Positions 1 to 8,901 of a stretch of 64,000 nucleotides of DNA are shown here, in pieces (the stretch's first letter is position 1; the number at the start of each line of letters is the position of its first letter). The DNA lies in the NCBI GenBank assembly GCA_963746315.1, contig CAVVAR010000011.1:186001-250000 (forward strand), read 5' to 3'. Below the pieces are notes generated by a model. That model saw only the letters and a program-made list of their open reading frames with translations. It did not search any database and was not told the origin of the DNA. This DNA comes from Ga0077555 sp963746315 (GTDB lineage Bacteria; Pseudomonadota; Alphaproteobacteria; Rhizobiales; Hyphomicrobiaceae). Position numbers and translations under genes: made by a program.

Positions 1-2
1 TG

Positions 3-482
3 CCAAAGCCGCAAACATCTGGTGCAAAAGGCGAGGGCCGCTTCGGCAAGCAGGATTTTGTCTATCTGGTCAACGAAGATGCCTACCGGTGCCCGGCAGG
101 TGAGACGCTTACCCATCGTTGGACAACCCACGACAAGGGCCACGTTCTTAGGAAATACTCCACTCCCGCATGCCGGGGCTGTGCGCTCAAGGCTCAATGC
201 ACGAAGGCAAAAGAGCGCATTATCCCGCGATGGGAGCACGAGGCCGTGTTGGAGAAGGTTCAGAGCCGGCTCGATCACAACCCCGACGCGATGCGCCTTC
301 GCCGTTCAACGGCAGAGCATCCGTTCGGCACTATAAAGTGCTGGATGGGGTGGACGCACTTCCTGTGCAAGACACTGCCCAAGGTTGCCACCGGGATGGC
401 GCTCAACGTGCTCGCCTACAATATGAAGCGCGTCATGGCGATCGTCGGCGTGAAGGAATTGCTGGCGGCGATGGCCCTCTGA
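3..482 (+). CDS. IS1182-family (IS5-like) transposase, C-terminal part, cut by window edge
   Basis: The frame is open from the first bases to a TGA at 480-482, and the 5' part lies outside the window. The visible 159 residues carry a Cys-rich patch (YRCPAGE then CRGCALKAQC), then the end of the DDE domain with RSTAEHPFGTIK and VLAYNMKRV. That order is typical of the C-terminus of IS1182-type transposases, including the final E of the catalytic triad in AEHPFG. It catalyses cut-and-paste IS movement. Whether the whole protein is intact cannot be judged here. Confidence 0.8.
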   Translation, partial: PKPQTSGAKGEGRFGKQDFVYLVNEDAYRCPAGETLTHRWTTHDKGHVLRKYSTPACRGCALKAQCTKAKERIIPRWEHEAVLEKVQSRLDHNPDAMRLRRSTAEHPFGTIKCWMGWTHFLCKTLPKVATGMALNVLAYNMKRVMAIVGVKELLAAMAL

Positions 483-762
483 GCAAGGGGAACTGCGGCG
501 AAAAAGGCGTCGGAATCCCGTCCACAGGAAGCCCAGGCGCACTCTGGGACGACCGCTGGCCGGATTCTTGCGATTTTGATGATCGGCGACCGCCGGAGCC
601 GGCGTTTTGCCAATAGCCGCCCGGTCCACAGGCCTTTTCACACGGCCTGGGCCCATGACGACGCTTCGCTGCGGCGCAGCATGACGGACGCTTTGTGAGT
701 GTAGACCTGCCGTGCGTGCCGAACGCGTTGCGCAGGATTAACATCCGGACCTCCAGGACCCA

Positions 763-1149
763 CCGGAGCCGCAGATTGTCGCGTGTGAGCTGACTGATTG
801 ATGTGCAGCCCATCAGCCTCATGTCGCGCTCGATCTCCGACTGCAGCAGGCCGAGGGCACGCTCGACGCCCGCCTGGCCCGCCGCCGCCAGTGGATAGAG
901 ATAGTAGCGGCCGATGCCGACGGCCTTGGCACCGAGCGAGAGCGCCTTGAGCACATGTGTGCCGCGCTTCACGCCGCCGTCCATCAGCACATCGATGCGA
1001 TCCCCCACCGCGTCGACGACCTCGGCCAACTGGTCGAACGGCGCTCGCGAGCCGTCGAGCTGCCGGCCGCCGTGGTTGGAGAGCACGATGCCAGCGCAGC
1101 CGATCTCCGCGGCACGCTTGGCATCGGCGACCGACATGTCGAGTTGCCC
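763..1149 (-). pseudogene. FMN-dependent alpha-hydroxy acid (L-lactate type) dehydrogenase, 3' fragment
   Basis: About 129 residues read in frame on the minus strand: GQLDMSVADAKRAAEIG, then the family signature SNHGGRQLDGS, then LMDGGVKRGTHVLKALSLGAKAVGIGR, which forms the FMN phosphate-binding strand. This is the C-terminal third of the LldD/glycolate oxidase/mandelate dehydrogenase family, which oxidises 2-hydroxy acids to 2-oxo acids. The 5' two thirds are missing because the frame runs straight into the 3' end of a group II intron at about 1155. Downstream of DNLRLR the frame continues into unrelated sequence, so the natural stop is uncertain. Substrate cannot be assigned from this fragment. 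Confidence 0.8.
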
Positions 1150-1154
1150 GAGGG

Positions 1155-2046
1155 AATCTCACCCCCGGGCGCTCCCAGAACCGTGCATGACCCTCCCGAG
1201 TCACACGGCTCCCGATGTTCGGCCGTTCCCATGACATAGCGGCCAATGGGCGAAGAGCCTCGGCGTCTTCCAGCGAAGCCGGTCGAACCAGTCCCTGCCG
1301 CCCTTGGTTTGGTGCACCATCCGCTTGTACTTGCGACGGGCCCACCTGATGACATAGGCGTCGATCCGTTTCAGCGTCGGACGCAACTGCGTCCGGTAGA
1401 AGTGGCTGTAGTAGCTGATCCAGCCACGGATGACGGGATTGTACATCCGGGCCAGGTCTTCCAGGGATTTGTCACTGCGGTGGTGCAGCGCCCATCGCCG
1501 GATCTCCCGGCCGATGCGCGTTTGCGCCTTCGGGGTGACCGCCGGCAGGAAGCTGTGCGCGAAGACCTCTTTGCCCTTCACGACCCACCTCACCTTCCGG
1601 GCACGGAATTGAAAGCCCAGGAAATCGAAGTGGATGCTTGGGTAATCGCCCTTTCGCGCCACATCCTTGCAATAGACGATACGTGTCTTCTCGGGATGCA
1701 GTTCCAGCTTGCATTCGGCCAGTCGGGCTTTGAGCGCGTCCTGCAGGAACCGCGGTTGTGCCTCGCTTCGACAATGACAGAGCGCATCGTCGGCATACCG
1801 CTCGAACGGAATGTGCGGAAACTTCTCCGTCATCCACGTGTCGAACGCATGATGCAGGAACAGGTTCGCCAGCAGTGGTGAAATCACCCCGCCCTGTGGC
1901 GTGCCCGTCGTGCGCGCGACGATTCTGCCGTCCTCCATCTGCACGGGCGCCTTCAGCCAGCGCTCGATGTAGAGCAGCACCCATGGCGAGTTCGTATGAC
2001 GACGAACGGCCGCGAGCGCAAGCTTCCAATCAAGGCTGTCAAAGGA
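1155..2046 (-). mobile_element. Group II intron, 5'-truncated copy (intron a)
   Basis: The minus strand carries a reverse transcriptase fragment followed by domain V/VI-like RNA sequence (GAGCCGTGTGACTCGGGAGG..., 1230-1155). It is nearly identical to the complete copy at 28418-30140. Similarity stops abruptly at about 2046 (AAGGCTGTCAAAG), so domains I-III and the first half of the maturase are lost. The 3' exon begins close to ACTCGACA in both copies, which suggests a shared target preference. This copy cannot splice or home by itself, but it could recombine with the complete copy. Confidence 0.8.
1201..2046 (-). pseudogene. ltrA: Group II intron reverse transcriptase/maturase, C-terminal fragment
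   Basis: About 280 residues remain. They begin inside RT motif A (FDSLDWK) and include TGTPQGGVISPLLANLFLHH, the catalytic box RYADDAL, HPEKTRIVYC, and the thumb/maturase X region ending in GNGRTSGAV. The N-terminal RT domain is missing because the intron is truncated at 2046. The full-length homologue of 504 residues is at 28470-29984, differing at only scattered positions. It is non-functional as a stand-alone protein. Confidence 0.85.
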
Positions 2047-2049
2047 GCC

Positions 2050-2375
2050 CACGACACACTACCCATCACCGCGATAAGCCTGGCGAAGTTACCGTCACGC
2101 GCCAACGCCACGCCTTCGAGGGCCAGACGCTCAGCGTTATCCGCGCCATCAAGCGGCGCAGCGGCTGGATGGTGCTCGTCATCCTGCCGAATGGCAGCCG
2201 ATCACTGATCCCGGCCGCTTGGACCGATTGGCACGAATCGGGCGGAGCCACATTGCAATGTGGTGGCGACGATATCAACGGTGCAGCCGCGCTCGGACAT
2301 CTCGCCGATCTTTGCCCGCTGCTGGGGCAGCCTGACGGTCGACACGTCAACGCAATGACACAAAGTCAATCGTAG
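2050..2375 (+). pseudogene. DUF5372-family protein, 5'-truncated
   Basis: The in-frame stretch reads VTVTRQRHAFEGQTLSV, then RRSGWMVLVILPNGSRSLIPAAWTDW, then GHLADLCPLLGQ, ending at TAG 2373-2375. HPF/AFEGQ-like start, a mid beta-strand block and PAAWTDW match DUF5372. That family is usually encoded beside large serine recombinases as a small accessory protein of unknown function. The reading frame runs back into the truncated intron, so the start codon is lost. A related serine recombinase cassette is present at 49.4-52.0 kb, so this may be all that is left of a second one. Confidence 0.55.
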
Positions 2376-2389
2376 CATGGGTCAGGCCA

Positions 2390-3079
2390 TCAAGCTGCAA
2401 TACCACAATCACAGTCGTAGCAGTTGCCACGCCCGCTCATCGACGCGATGAAGCCGTGCTGGCGAACGATACGACGGTAGTCGGCCGAGTAATACTGACT
2501 ATCGGAATGATGGATCAAGCCCGGCGGCGGTCGTCGGAGGATGATAGCTCGCCGCAATGCCTCGATTGCCAAGCCTCTTTTCATTCTGTCGCTCATCGCC
2601 CAACCGACGATTTTGCGCGAGTAGAGATCGAGCACGATGGCGAGATAAAGCCAGCCCTCGGCGGTCCAGACATAGGATATGTCGACGCCCCATTTCTGGT
2701 TCGGACCATCAGCAGTGAAGTCTCGGTCGAGAACATTGGCAGCGACCGGTCCACCGTGATCGCTGTCCGTGGTCCGCTTGAAACGCATCTTTTGCTGAGC
2801 TTTCAGGCCATTCTCGCTCATCAGCCGCGCCACCCGGTGACGCCCTATTGCCAAGCCACTTTCTGTCAACTCGGCATGCATGCGCGGGCTTCCGTAGGTT
2901 CCGTTCGACGTCGAAAACTCGGCGCGGATGTAAGCCAGAAGAACCATGTCGTCGGTCTGACACCGGCTCGCTGGTCGGTTCTTCCAGGCATAGAAACCGC
3001 TCACGCTCACGCCCAAGGCAGCGCACGCTGTTTCGATGGGAACCTCAGCCTTCTTCGCATCGATCAACGCAAACATCAT
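2390..3079 (-). pseudogene. IS3-family transposase OrfB, C-terminally truncated
   Basis: The minus frame starts at MMFALIDAKKAEVPIETAC and shows the HTH_21 region (YGSPRMHAELTESGLAIGRHRVARLM) and the rve integrase core with the first catalytic Asp in KWGVDISYVWTAEGW and the second in LIHHSD. The usual HHSDRGSQY is shortened to HHSDSQY (two residues missing). The protein ends GNCYDCDCGIAA just where NAMVETFF with the catalytic Glu should follow. OrfA is not visible upstream. The element is dead. Confidence 0.85.
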
Positions 3080-4070
3080 CGACTTGTCTCCTTGGCAAAG
3101 AAGACCGACAAGCCGGCTCCGGGGACAGGCCCACCGCGTGCGGGCCAGGATGAACTGCCGTCCGATCGAGCTGCTGCTCGGACGGACAGTGTGTTGTGTA
3201 ACGACGGTGGGGCGGGCTGCCGGTGAAGGGATTGGTGGCCGAAGCGGTGAGGCAATCGCATGCGGCTGGCGCATTTGCGGACTTTCTCGTTGCCGGTCTC
3301 GCCAACACGTCTGGGCCCCGCCTGCTCGGCGGTCGCGCTCTCACGATGGCCGCACGGTGGTTGCCCGCGCGTCCCCTGTCGAGCCGGCGCGGGTTCCTTC
3401 CCGCTGGTCTCGCCCCCCGGGTTTCGATCGCTGGGCCGGGTGCTTGCAGGTTCCGACAAAGCCGCCGTGCACCGGCCGCATCGGTGGGATGATCGCGCGC
3501 CGCTTGCGTTCGCCGTCAAGTGAAGCATCGGCGACATGGGTCGCGGACACTTGACCGCGAATATCGTCGCGCGCTGGCGGGAGCCAGTGGCGGCTCCGGA
3601 AAAATGGCCGTCATGGCTCACCAGAAAAATGCGGTGATGTGCTCGGCGCGTTGCCATGGTTGGCGCGACACGCCTGCGGCTTTCCACAACCTGGGCGGCC
3701 GGCAGGAGCGCAACCATGCGGCACAATGAGCATGGGTGGGACGGCGCCGCACGCCGGTCCAGCTCGGGCTCGCCCTCGCCCCTGCGTTCACCTGCTGCCT
3801 CATCCGCGGATGGTAAGGCCGACGTCCGTCGGCGAGCCGGCCGAAGGGGCAAGCGGAGCTCTCGCGCCTGGCGCGGGGGCTCCTTCTCAATCGACCGGCC
3901 TTGTCCACTGCCGCCGCTTGACGGTTTCCTCTCACCACGTACCGTTAGGGGCAGCTCCCCATCCCCGTGGCCAGACGCCAGGTGCGCGAACCTTCGCGCG
4001 CTCCCGCCTGCCCGCGCCTGGAGACCCATCGCGCGAGAGGCAGGAGATGGCAGCACACCAGGAGAGTGCA
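3080..4070. other. About 1 kb without a recognisable gene
   Basis: Long frames here are Arg/Pro/Ala-rich translations with no family motif and no ribosome-binding site. I see neither RNA genes nor terminal repeats. The stretch separates the dead IS3 from the start of module A and is probably decayed sequence plus the module A upstream region. Confidence 0.5.
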
Positions 4071-4319
4071 ATGGCCGATACGCAAAAAATGTTCCGCGTC
4101 TACTCGATCGTCCCGCGCAGCAAGCAGGACGACTACTGGCTCAACATCGGGGTCGCCTTCCCGCATGACGACGGCCAGGGCTACAACGTGATGCTGCAAG
4201 CACTGCCGCTGCCCACCGGAGACGGCGAGTGCAAGATCGTGCTGCGCAGCTACGATCCCAAGCAGCACGAAGCGGACGAGGAGGCCAAGCAGGTCAGCGC
4301 CAGAAAACCGAAGGGCTGA
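4071..4319 (+). CDS. Small KIG/NIG-motif protein, module A copy
   Basis: An 82-residue protein starting at ATG 4071 behind AGGAGAGTGCA, a good ribosome-binding site. The core YWLNIGVAFPHDDGQGYNVMLQALPL is shared with two other small proteins in this window (36595-36807, FWRRIGAAFDHRDGKG; 36936-37166, FWLKIGAAWPHKDGRGFN). The common pattern is an aromatic-W-x2-IG-x-A-aromatic-x-H-x-D-G-x-G block of about 35 residues, then a strand ending in IVLR/LVLR. It looks like a compact beta protein. No signal peptide or membrane segment is seen. I know of no assigned function. Its repeated presence beside both modules implies a shared role. A strong terminator follows at 4331. Confidence 0.7.
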   Translation: MADTQKMFRVYSIVPRSKQDDYWLNIGVAFPHDDGQGYNVMLQALPLPTGDGECKIVLRSYDPKQHEADEEAKQVSARKPKG

Positions 4320-4330
4320 TGGCCTCGACC

Positions 4331-4361
4331 GGAGGCCCGATGATGATCGGGCCTCCTTATT
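4331..4361 (+). terminator. Rho-independent terminator after the small module A gene
   Basis: A perfect 11-bp stem (GGAGGCCCGAT pairing with ATCGGGCCTCC) with a GATG loop is followed by TTATT. It starts 12 nt after the stop codon at 4319, so the small gene is probably transcribed apart from the operon beginning at 4580. Confidence 0.75.
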
Positions 4362-4579
4362 CATGCACGGCAATCATTCCATGCGACGAGGCTTGTCGAC
4401 GGCGACGTGCGTTCACTCTTCTTTTGCTCGACGCCTACAAAAGACCCTAATGCGGCCAACGATCCGACAGAGTTGGAGCGGATCTTACGGTCGGGGCGGG
4501 CACGCATGTATTGACTTCTCTTATTATTCGGCGCGTCGCCGCCGCTCCGTGCTCTTTCTCAGCGGCAACGGGGGCCGAC

Positions 4580-6547
4580 ATGTTTCAATGGCAGAGCATG
4601 ACGCCGCGCAAGCGGCGCTTGATCGTTCCCACCATCATCCTGGGCTCACTTGTCAGCTTGGCCGTTCCAACGGCCGCGCGGGCGCAATGCCCAAGCCTGT
4701 GGATCGTCAACGGCTCGACGGTGTGCCTGACCACCGACGGCGCCCGGCGGACGCTGCGCTACGAGAACCCGCGGGCCGGCATGCGTGACGAAGGTGTCAA
4801 ACGCGGCACGCTGCTCTTCGAGGGCCGGGTCGATGGCGATCGGATCTCCGGCACAGCCTACGTCTTCTCCGGCCGCTGTGACCGGGCCTTCCCCTACCCC
4901 GTCACCGGCGAGATCATCGGCAATTCGAGGACCATCGTTCTCAGCGGGCGCGCGGTGGCACGCCTCAACCGTGACTGCCGCGTCACCGGCTACCGCCATG
5001 ACGTCCAGCAGGTCCACCTCGTCCACACGACGGAACCGATGCGAACCGCAACCGTCGTCACCGTTCCGTCTGACGCTGCCGAGCAGCGACGTCGCTTCTC
5101 CGCGGTTCTTGGCGAAGTGCAAACCTGCCTGTCGGGCGATCTCGCGGCCTGTGACCGCGCCACGAGCCATGAGGTAATCGCGCCCGAGGATCGGGCGCGC
5201 ATTGCCGACATGCGCCACCGGGTACGCGCCGCCCAGGCCGAGCAGAACCGCCTGCGTCGCGATCTCCTCGAGCGCGAGGCGCAGGCGCGCCAGGACCACG
5301 AAGCTGCGCGTCGCCAGGAGGCCCGCGATCATGCCAGGCTCGCTCTCGAGACCGACATGGAGCGGTGTCTCGCAGGCAAGCGGCCAGCCTGCACGACGGC
5401 GCTCGCCTCGTCACAGATCACGGGACCGGGTCGCGTGCTCGTTGAGCGGCGCATCGCCGAGCTCGATGCTCCCCGGTCGGATCGGCTTACCGGACAACCC
5501 TGGCATGTGGCGTTGACCGCTTGGATCGAGACCGGCCCGCTAGCCGCCGTCTCGCCGGCTCAGATACTGGCCTGGCTCATCCCGATGCTGGTGCTGGGGC
5601 TCGTGACCACGGCCGTGATCGTGGTCTGGAAGCGGCGCATCGGGTTTGCCGGTGCCGCGGCGCTGTGGACGGCGATCCGCACCTTCCTTGTTGCAGCCCT
5701 TGCATCTCGCCAGCGTGCGGAACCATCACAGCCTGCCGCCGAACCGCCGCCGCAGGCCGCAACAGGAGCCGTCGCCCCATCGTCGCCGACGCCGCCGCCG
5801 CCTGCTCCGACACCCGCCGTGACAACAGTCGCGCCGTCGCAGCCGCAGCAACCGGCCAAGCCGCGCGATACGCCGGCCGCGCTGGCCGCCATGGAGCTCG
5901 CCTTTGCCTATCTCGAGGAGGTGCAACGCGCGCCCAAACCCGGCCTCGAGGATACCGTGCTGCGGAAGGAGCTGCTGAACTCGCTCTCACTCGCCACCAG
6001 GCAGCTCGAAGCCGCGTCCACCCATGACCCCGATGCCATACTCGAGACCACCGATAGCGACGGGGATGCCATCCGCTGCAGCATCGAGCAGCTCAAGTCC
6101 GAGGTGCTGCTGACCGAGGGACGTACCCACATGATCTACGACGTCCGCCGCGCCCTGCCGGCCCTCGACGCGGCAACCCGGCACGATCCCCAACACGCCG
6201 TCGCCTTCTACACCCTTGGGCTCGCGCAGGCCGCCAACATGAACCGGGGCCCGGCCATCGAGGCCTTCGAGCACGCCGTGGCGCTCGAGCCGACGAACAT
6301 CCAGTTCCGTCTGGAGCTCGACCGGGCCCGCAACCTGTCGGGTGCAGAAGTCGCCGCCTACAAGGCGACCCGGGCCGCCGAGAACGTCTATGACGCCGGC
6401 ATCAAGGTCGCCAACGCCGGTGTCCGCGTCTACAACGTCGGCGTCGTCATGTGGAACATCTTCGCCATCACCTGGAACACGGTGACGTTCCCGATGCGGA
6501 TGGTGCTCAAGTTCGTAAACATGTTCGATCGTGCGGGCCGGACATGA
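4580..6547 (+). CDS. Secreted/membrane Cys-repeat and TPR protein, module A
   Basis: 655 residues from ATG 4580 (GGGGGCCGAC upstream); a start at 4598 is possible, and the open frame extends back to 4511. A signal-like N-terminus (RLIVPTIILGSLVSLAVPT, cleavage near ARAQC) leads to an exported domain. Two C-x2-G-x4-C repeats follow (CLSGDLAACDRA near residue 183, CLAGKRPACTTA near 270) with charged helices between them. A transmembrane segment (ILAWLIPMLVLGLVTTAVIVVW) lies near 328-350, then a Pro/Ala-rich linker and a TPR-like C-terminus (AVAFYTLGLAQAANMNRGPAIEAFEHAVALEP). The TPR side would be cytoplasmic. It overlaps the ATPase gene by ATGA, so it is probably a partner of that ATPase at the inner membrane. 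The module B relative is at 44721-45920. Function is inferred. Confidence 0.7.
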   Translation: MFQWQSMTPRKRRLIVPTIILGSLVSLAVPTAARAQCPSLWIVNGSTVCLTTDGARRTLRYENPRAGMRDEGVKRGTLLFEGRVDGDRISGTAYVFSGRCDRAFPYPVTGEIIGNSRTIVLSGRAVARLNRDCRVTGYRHDVQQVHLVHTTEPMRTATVVTVPSDAAEQRRRFSAVLGEVQTCLSGDLAACDRATSHEVIAPEDRARIADMRHRVRAAQAEQNRLRRDLLEREAQARQDHEAARRQEARDHARLALETDMERCLAGKRPACTTALASSQITGPGRVLVERRIAELDAPRSDRLTGQPWHVALTAWIETGPLAAVSPAQILAWLIPMLVLGLVTTAVIVVWKRRIGFAGAAALWTAIRTFLVAALASRQRAEPSQPAAEPPPQAATGAVAPSSPTPPPPAPTPAVTTVAPSQPQQPAKPRDTPAALAAMELAFAYLEEVQRAPKPGLEDTVLRKELLNSLSLATRQLEAASTHDPDAILETTDSDGDAIRCSIEQLKSEVLLTEGRTHMIYDVRRALPALDAATRHDPQHAVAFYTLGLAQAANMNRGPAIEAFEHAVALEPTNIQFRLELDRARNLSGAEVAAYKATRAAENVYDAGIKVANAGVRVYNVGVVMWNIFAITWNTVTFPMRMVLKFVNMFDRAGRT

Positions 6548-8712
6548 TCACGCCGCCGACCTGGGCGCTCGCCGCCTCCGATGCCGTGCGCTACTTCGCC
6601 TTGCGGCCCTGGCAGCCGCGCCTTGTCTTCGAGGCCAGGCCGGAACCGTTGCCGCAACGCGTCGCACGCCTGCGCCAGGCTTGGTCGCAGGCCCGCGTCA
6701 GCGATGCCGAGCGTGCCGGGCAGTTCATTCCGACCGTTCTCGAAGCCGCCTTCCACCGCTCCCGCATGCGCATCCTCAACGACGCGGTGGCCAACCACCT
6801 CTTGGAGATCGGCGTCGGCATGGCCGTGCAAAACGACAACCTCTTCGATTTTCCGGAGGTCGATCTCTCCCGCTCGCTCACGGCGCAGGAAGCCAGCGCC
6901 GTCACTGAACGTCTGATCGAGGTGCAGACCCGCCTCGAGCACGACGACCGCTTGCATGCCATCTTCTCCGAGGGCCTGTGTACGATCTATGCCGGCCTGC
7001 TCGATGCCCTGCCCGACGCCGCCTTCGAGGAAAGCACGGCGTCCTTCTCCGTGCCGCTGCATGCCCTCTTGGATCCCTGCGAGGTCGTCTCGCAGATCGT
7101 CGTCACCTTTCTCCAGGACCTGGTGCCCGACACGCCCGATGCCATCGCGGCGCTCGCCTTTCAGGGAACGCGCCTCAGGATCTGGCAGAACATCCTCGAC
7201 GTCTCCGGGCTGACGCCGGAGCAGGTCGAGCGGACACCCAATCGCATCGTCGCCCCCGCCGACAGCGGCCTGCCGCCGGACCAGATGATCGTCGCCTATC
7301 TCGGGGGCACACCGTTCCCGAAGATCTTCGACCTGGCGCTTCCCTTCTCGATCCCCGCGTCGGCGCGCAGCGAGCACATCCTGATGGTGGCGCGGACGGG
7401 CAGCGGCAAGACGCAGCTGATCCAGCGTGACATCCTCGACAACCTGCTGGCGCCCGACAGTCCGGGCATGGTCGTCATCGACAGCCAGAACCAGATGATC
7501 CCGAACCTCGAGCGCCTGGTCGCCGCCAGGGACCGGATCGTCATCATCGATCCCTTCGACGAGGCGCCGCCGGCGCTCAACATGTTCATCGGGCACGGCC
7601 GCGACGCCAACCCTCATGTCAAGGAGATCATGGAGGCGCGGACGCTCGAGCAGTTCGCCTGGATCTTCTCGGCCCTCGACCAGGAGCTGACCGGGCGGCA
7701 GACGACGCTCTTCACGTTCTGCGCCCGCATCCTGCTCGCCATGCAGGCGAACATGCAGACCTTGCTGGATCTCCTCGGTATCGAGCGGCTTGCCGAACTC
7801 AGAAAATCGCCGTTCTGGTCCTTCATCGAAGCCGGCGATGCCCAGACCCGGTTCTTCTTCGAGCACCGTTTCTGCACCGCCGACTACAACCGGACCAAGT
7901 ACGGGGTTGCCGACCGCCTGCTGGGCGTCCTGCGCATCCAGGCCTTCAACCGGATGTTCGTGGCGCCGGCCAACAAGCTCGACCTCTATGCGGCACTCGC
8001 CGCGCGCAAGCTCGTCGTCTTCAACACCCACAAGAATGCGCTCGGCAACGATGCCAGCGCCATCCTCGGCCGCTACGCCATCTCGCTCTACGTCCGGGCC
8101 GCCTTCGAGCGTGAGCATGACCGGGATCCGCCGCCGGCCTTCCTCTATGTCGACGAGGCGGCCGAGTATTTCGGCAAGAAGGACAGCTCGGACGTCCTGT
8201 TCACGCAGCTGCGCAAGTACAATTGCGGCACCTTCGTCGCCTTCCAAGACCTCTCGCAGCTGGGCGAGCAACAGCACACGCTGTTGGCCAATACCACCAC
8301 CAAGCTGACCGGCGCCCTCTTCCACACCGATGCCCGCCGCCTGGCCCCGGACATGCGCAGCAGCGAGGAGGAGCTGCTCGGCATCCGCAAGCATAAGGAC
8401 TCGTTCGAGATCATGGCCTATGTCGGCAACGTCACGCCGCGTGCGGTCAAGCTCGCCTTCGACTGGGGCGCCGTCGAGACTGCGCCGAAGCTCAGCCCCG
8501 CCGAGCATCGGGACTTGCGCCAACGCAACCAGGAGGCCCTCACCGTGGTCGATGCCCCGCAAGCACCACCGACGCCGTCAGCGGAAGACCCGCCATCGAC
8601 CGGGCCGGCAGCACCACCGGCACCGTCCGCCGCTCCACAGATGACGGAGCCATCGCCGCCGGACGTGCCCGAAGCACCGCCGTTCGAGATCAAACCCGGC
8701 AAGGACTGGTAG
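6544..8712 (+). CDS. VirD4/TraG/HerA-like P-loop ATPase, module A
   Basis: 722 residues; ATG 6544 overlaps the preceding stop (ATGA). The N-terminal 270 residues are a helical domain without transmembrane segments. Walker A is ARTGSGKTQ (G286-T290), followed by VVIDSQNQMIPN. Walker B is FLYVDEAAEYF (D537, E538), with a sensor-like VAFQDLSQL after it. The C-terminus is a Pro-rich tail. The layout fits conjugative coupling/HerA-FtsK superfamily ATPases that pump DNA or protein substrates. The block TPFPKIFDLALPF just before Walker A recurs in the module B ATPase (TPFLKIFQAPVPV), so the two are paralogues. No nearby classical relaxase or VirB set is present, so calling it a conjugation coupling protein is inference. 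Confidence 0.75.
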   Translation: MITPPTWALAASDAVRYFALRPWQPRLVFEARPEPLPQRVARLRQAWSQARVSDAERAGQFIPTVLEAAFHRSRMRILNDAVANHLLEIGVGMAVQNDNLFDFPEVDLSRSLTAQEASAVTERLIEVQTRLEHDDRLHAIFSEGLCTIYAGLLDALPDAAFEESTASFSVPLHALLDPCEVVSQIVVTFLQDLVPDTPDAIAALAFQGTRLRIWQNILDVSGLTPEQVERTPNRIVAPADSGLPPDQMIVAYLGGTPFPKIFDLALPFSIPASARSEHILMVARTGSGKTQLIQRDILDNLLAPDSPGMVVIDSQNQMIPNLERLVAARDRIVIIDPFDEAPPALNMFIGHGRDANPHVKEIMEARTLEQFAWIFSALDQELTGRQTTLFTFCARILLAMQANMQTLLDLLGIERLAELRKSPFWSFIEAGDAQTRFFFEHRFCTADYNRTKYGVADRLLGVLRIQAFNRMFVAPANKLDLYAALAARKLVVFNTHKNALGNDASAILGRYAISLYVRAAFEREHDRDPPPAFLYVDEAAEYFGKKDSSDVLFTQLRKYNCGTFVAFQDLSQLGEQQHTLLANTTTKLTGALFHTDARRLAPDMRSSEEELLGIRKHKDSFEIMAYVGNVTPRAVKLAFDWGAVETAPKLSPAEHRDLRQRNQEALTVVDAPQAPPTPSAEDPPSTGPAAPPAPSAAPQMTEPSPPDVPEAPPFEIKPGKDW

Positions 8713-8901
8713 CGGCCGGCATCGGACGCGCGGGCAGGTTCGATGGTGCACCGGTTTCCTGGCCTTGGCCCGAGGGTACCGCGGCCGACGCAGGTGCTCA
8801 CCGACTTGTGACAATGCCCCGGGTCGCACCACTTCGGCCATGTCGACCGGCGGCGCGGACGGCCGCTGGCCGGACCGGAAGTCACCGCCCATGTGCAGGG
8901 C

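Noticed and set aside
3639..4070. A long plus-strand frame that would extend the small gene at 4071 by 144 codons
   Set aside because: The added residues are Arg/Pro-rich without motif, whereas ATG 4071 has a good ribosome-binding site and matches the start of the paralogues.
6430..8562. A 710-codon minus-strand frame opposite the module A ATPase
   Set aside because: It is the antisense of a gene with clear Walker motifs; its own translation has no family features and mirrors the high-GC third positions.
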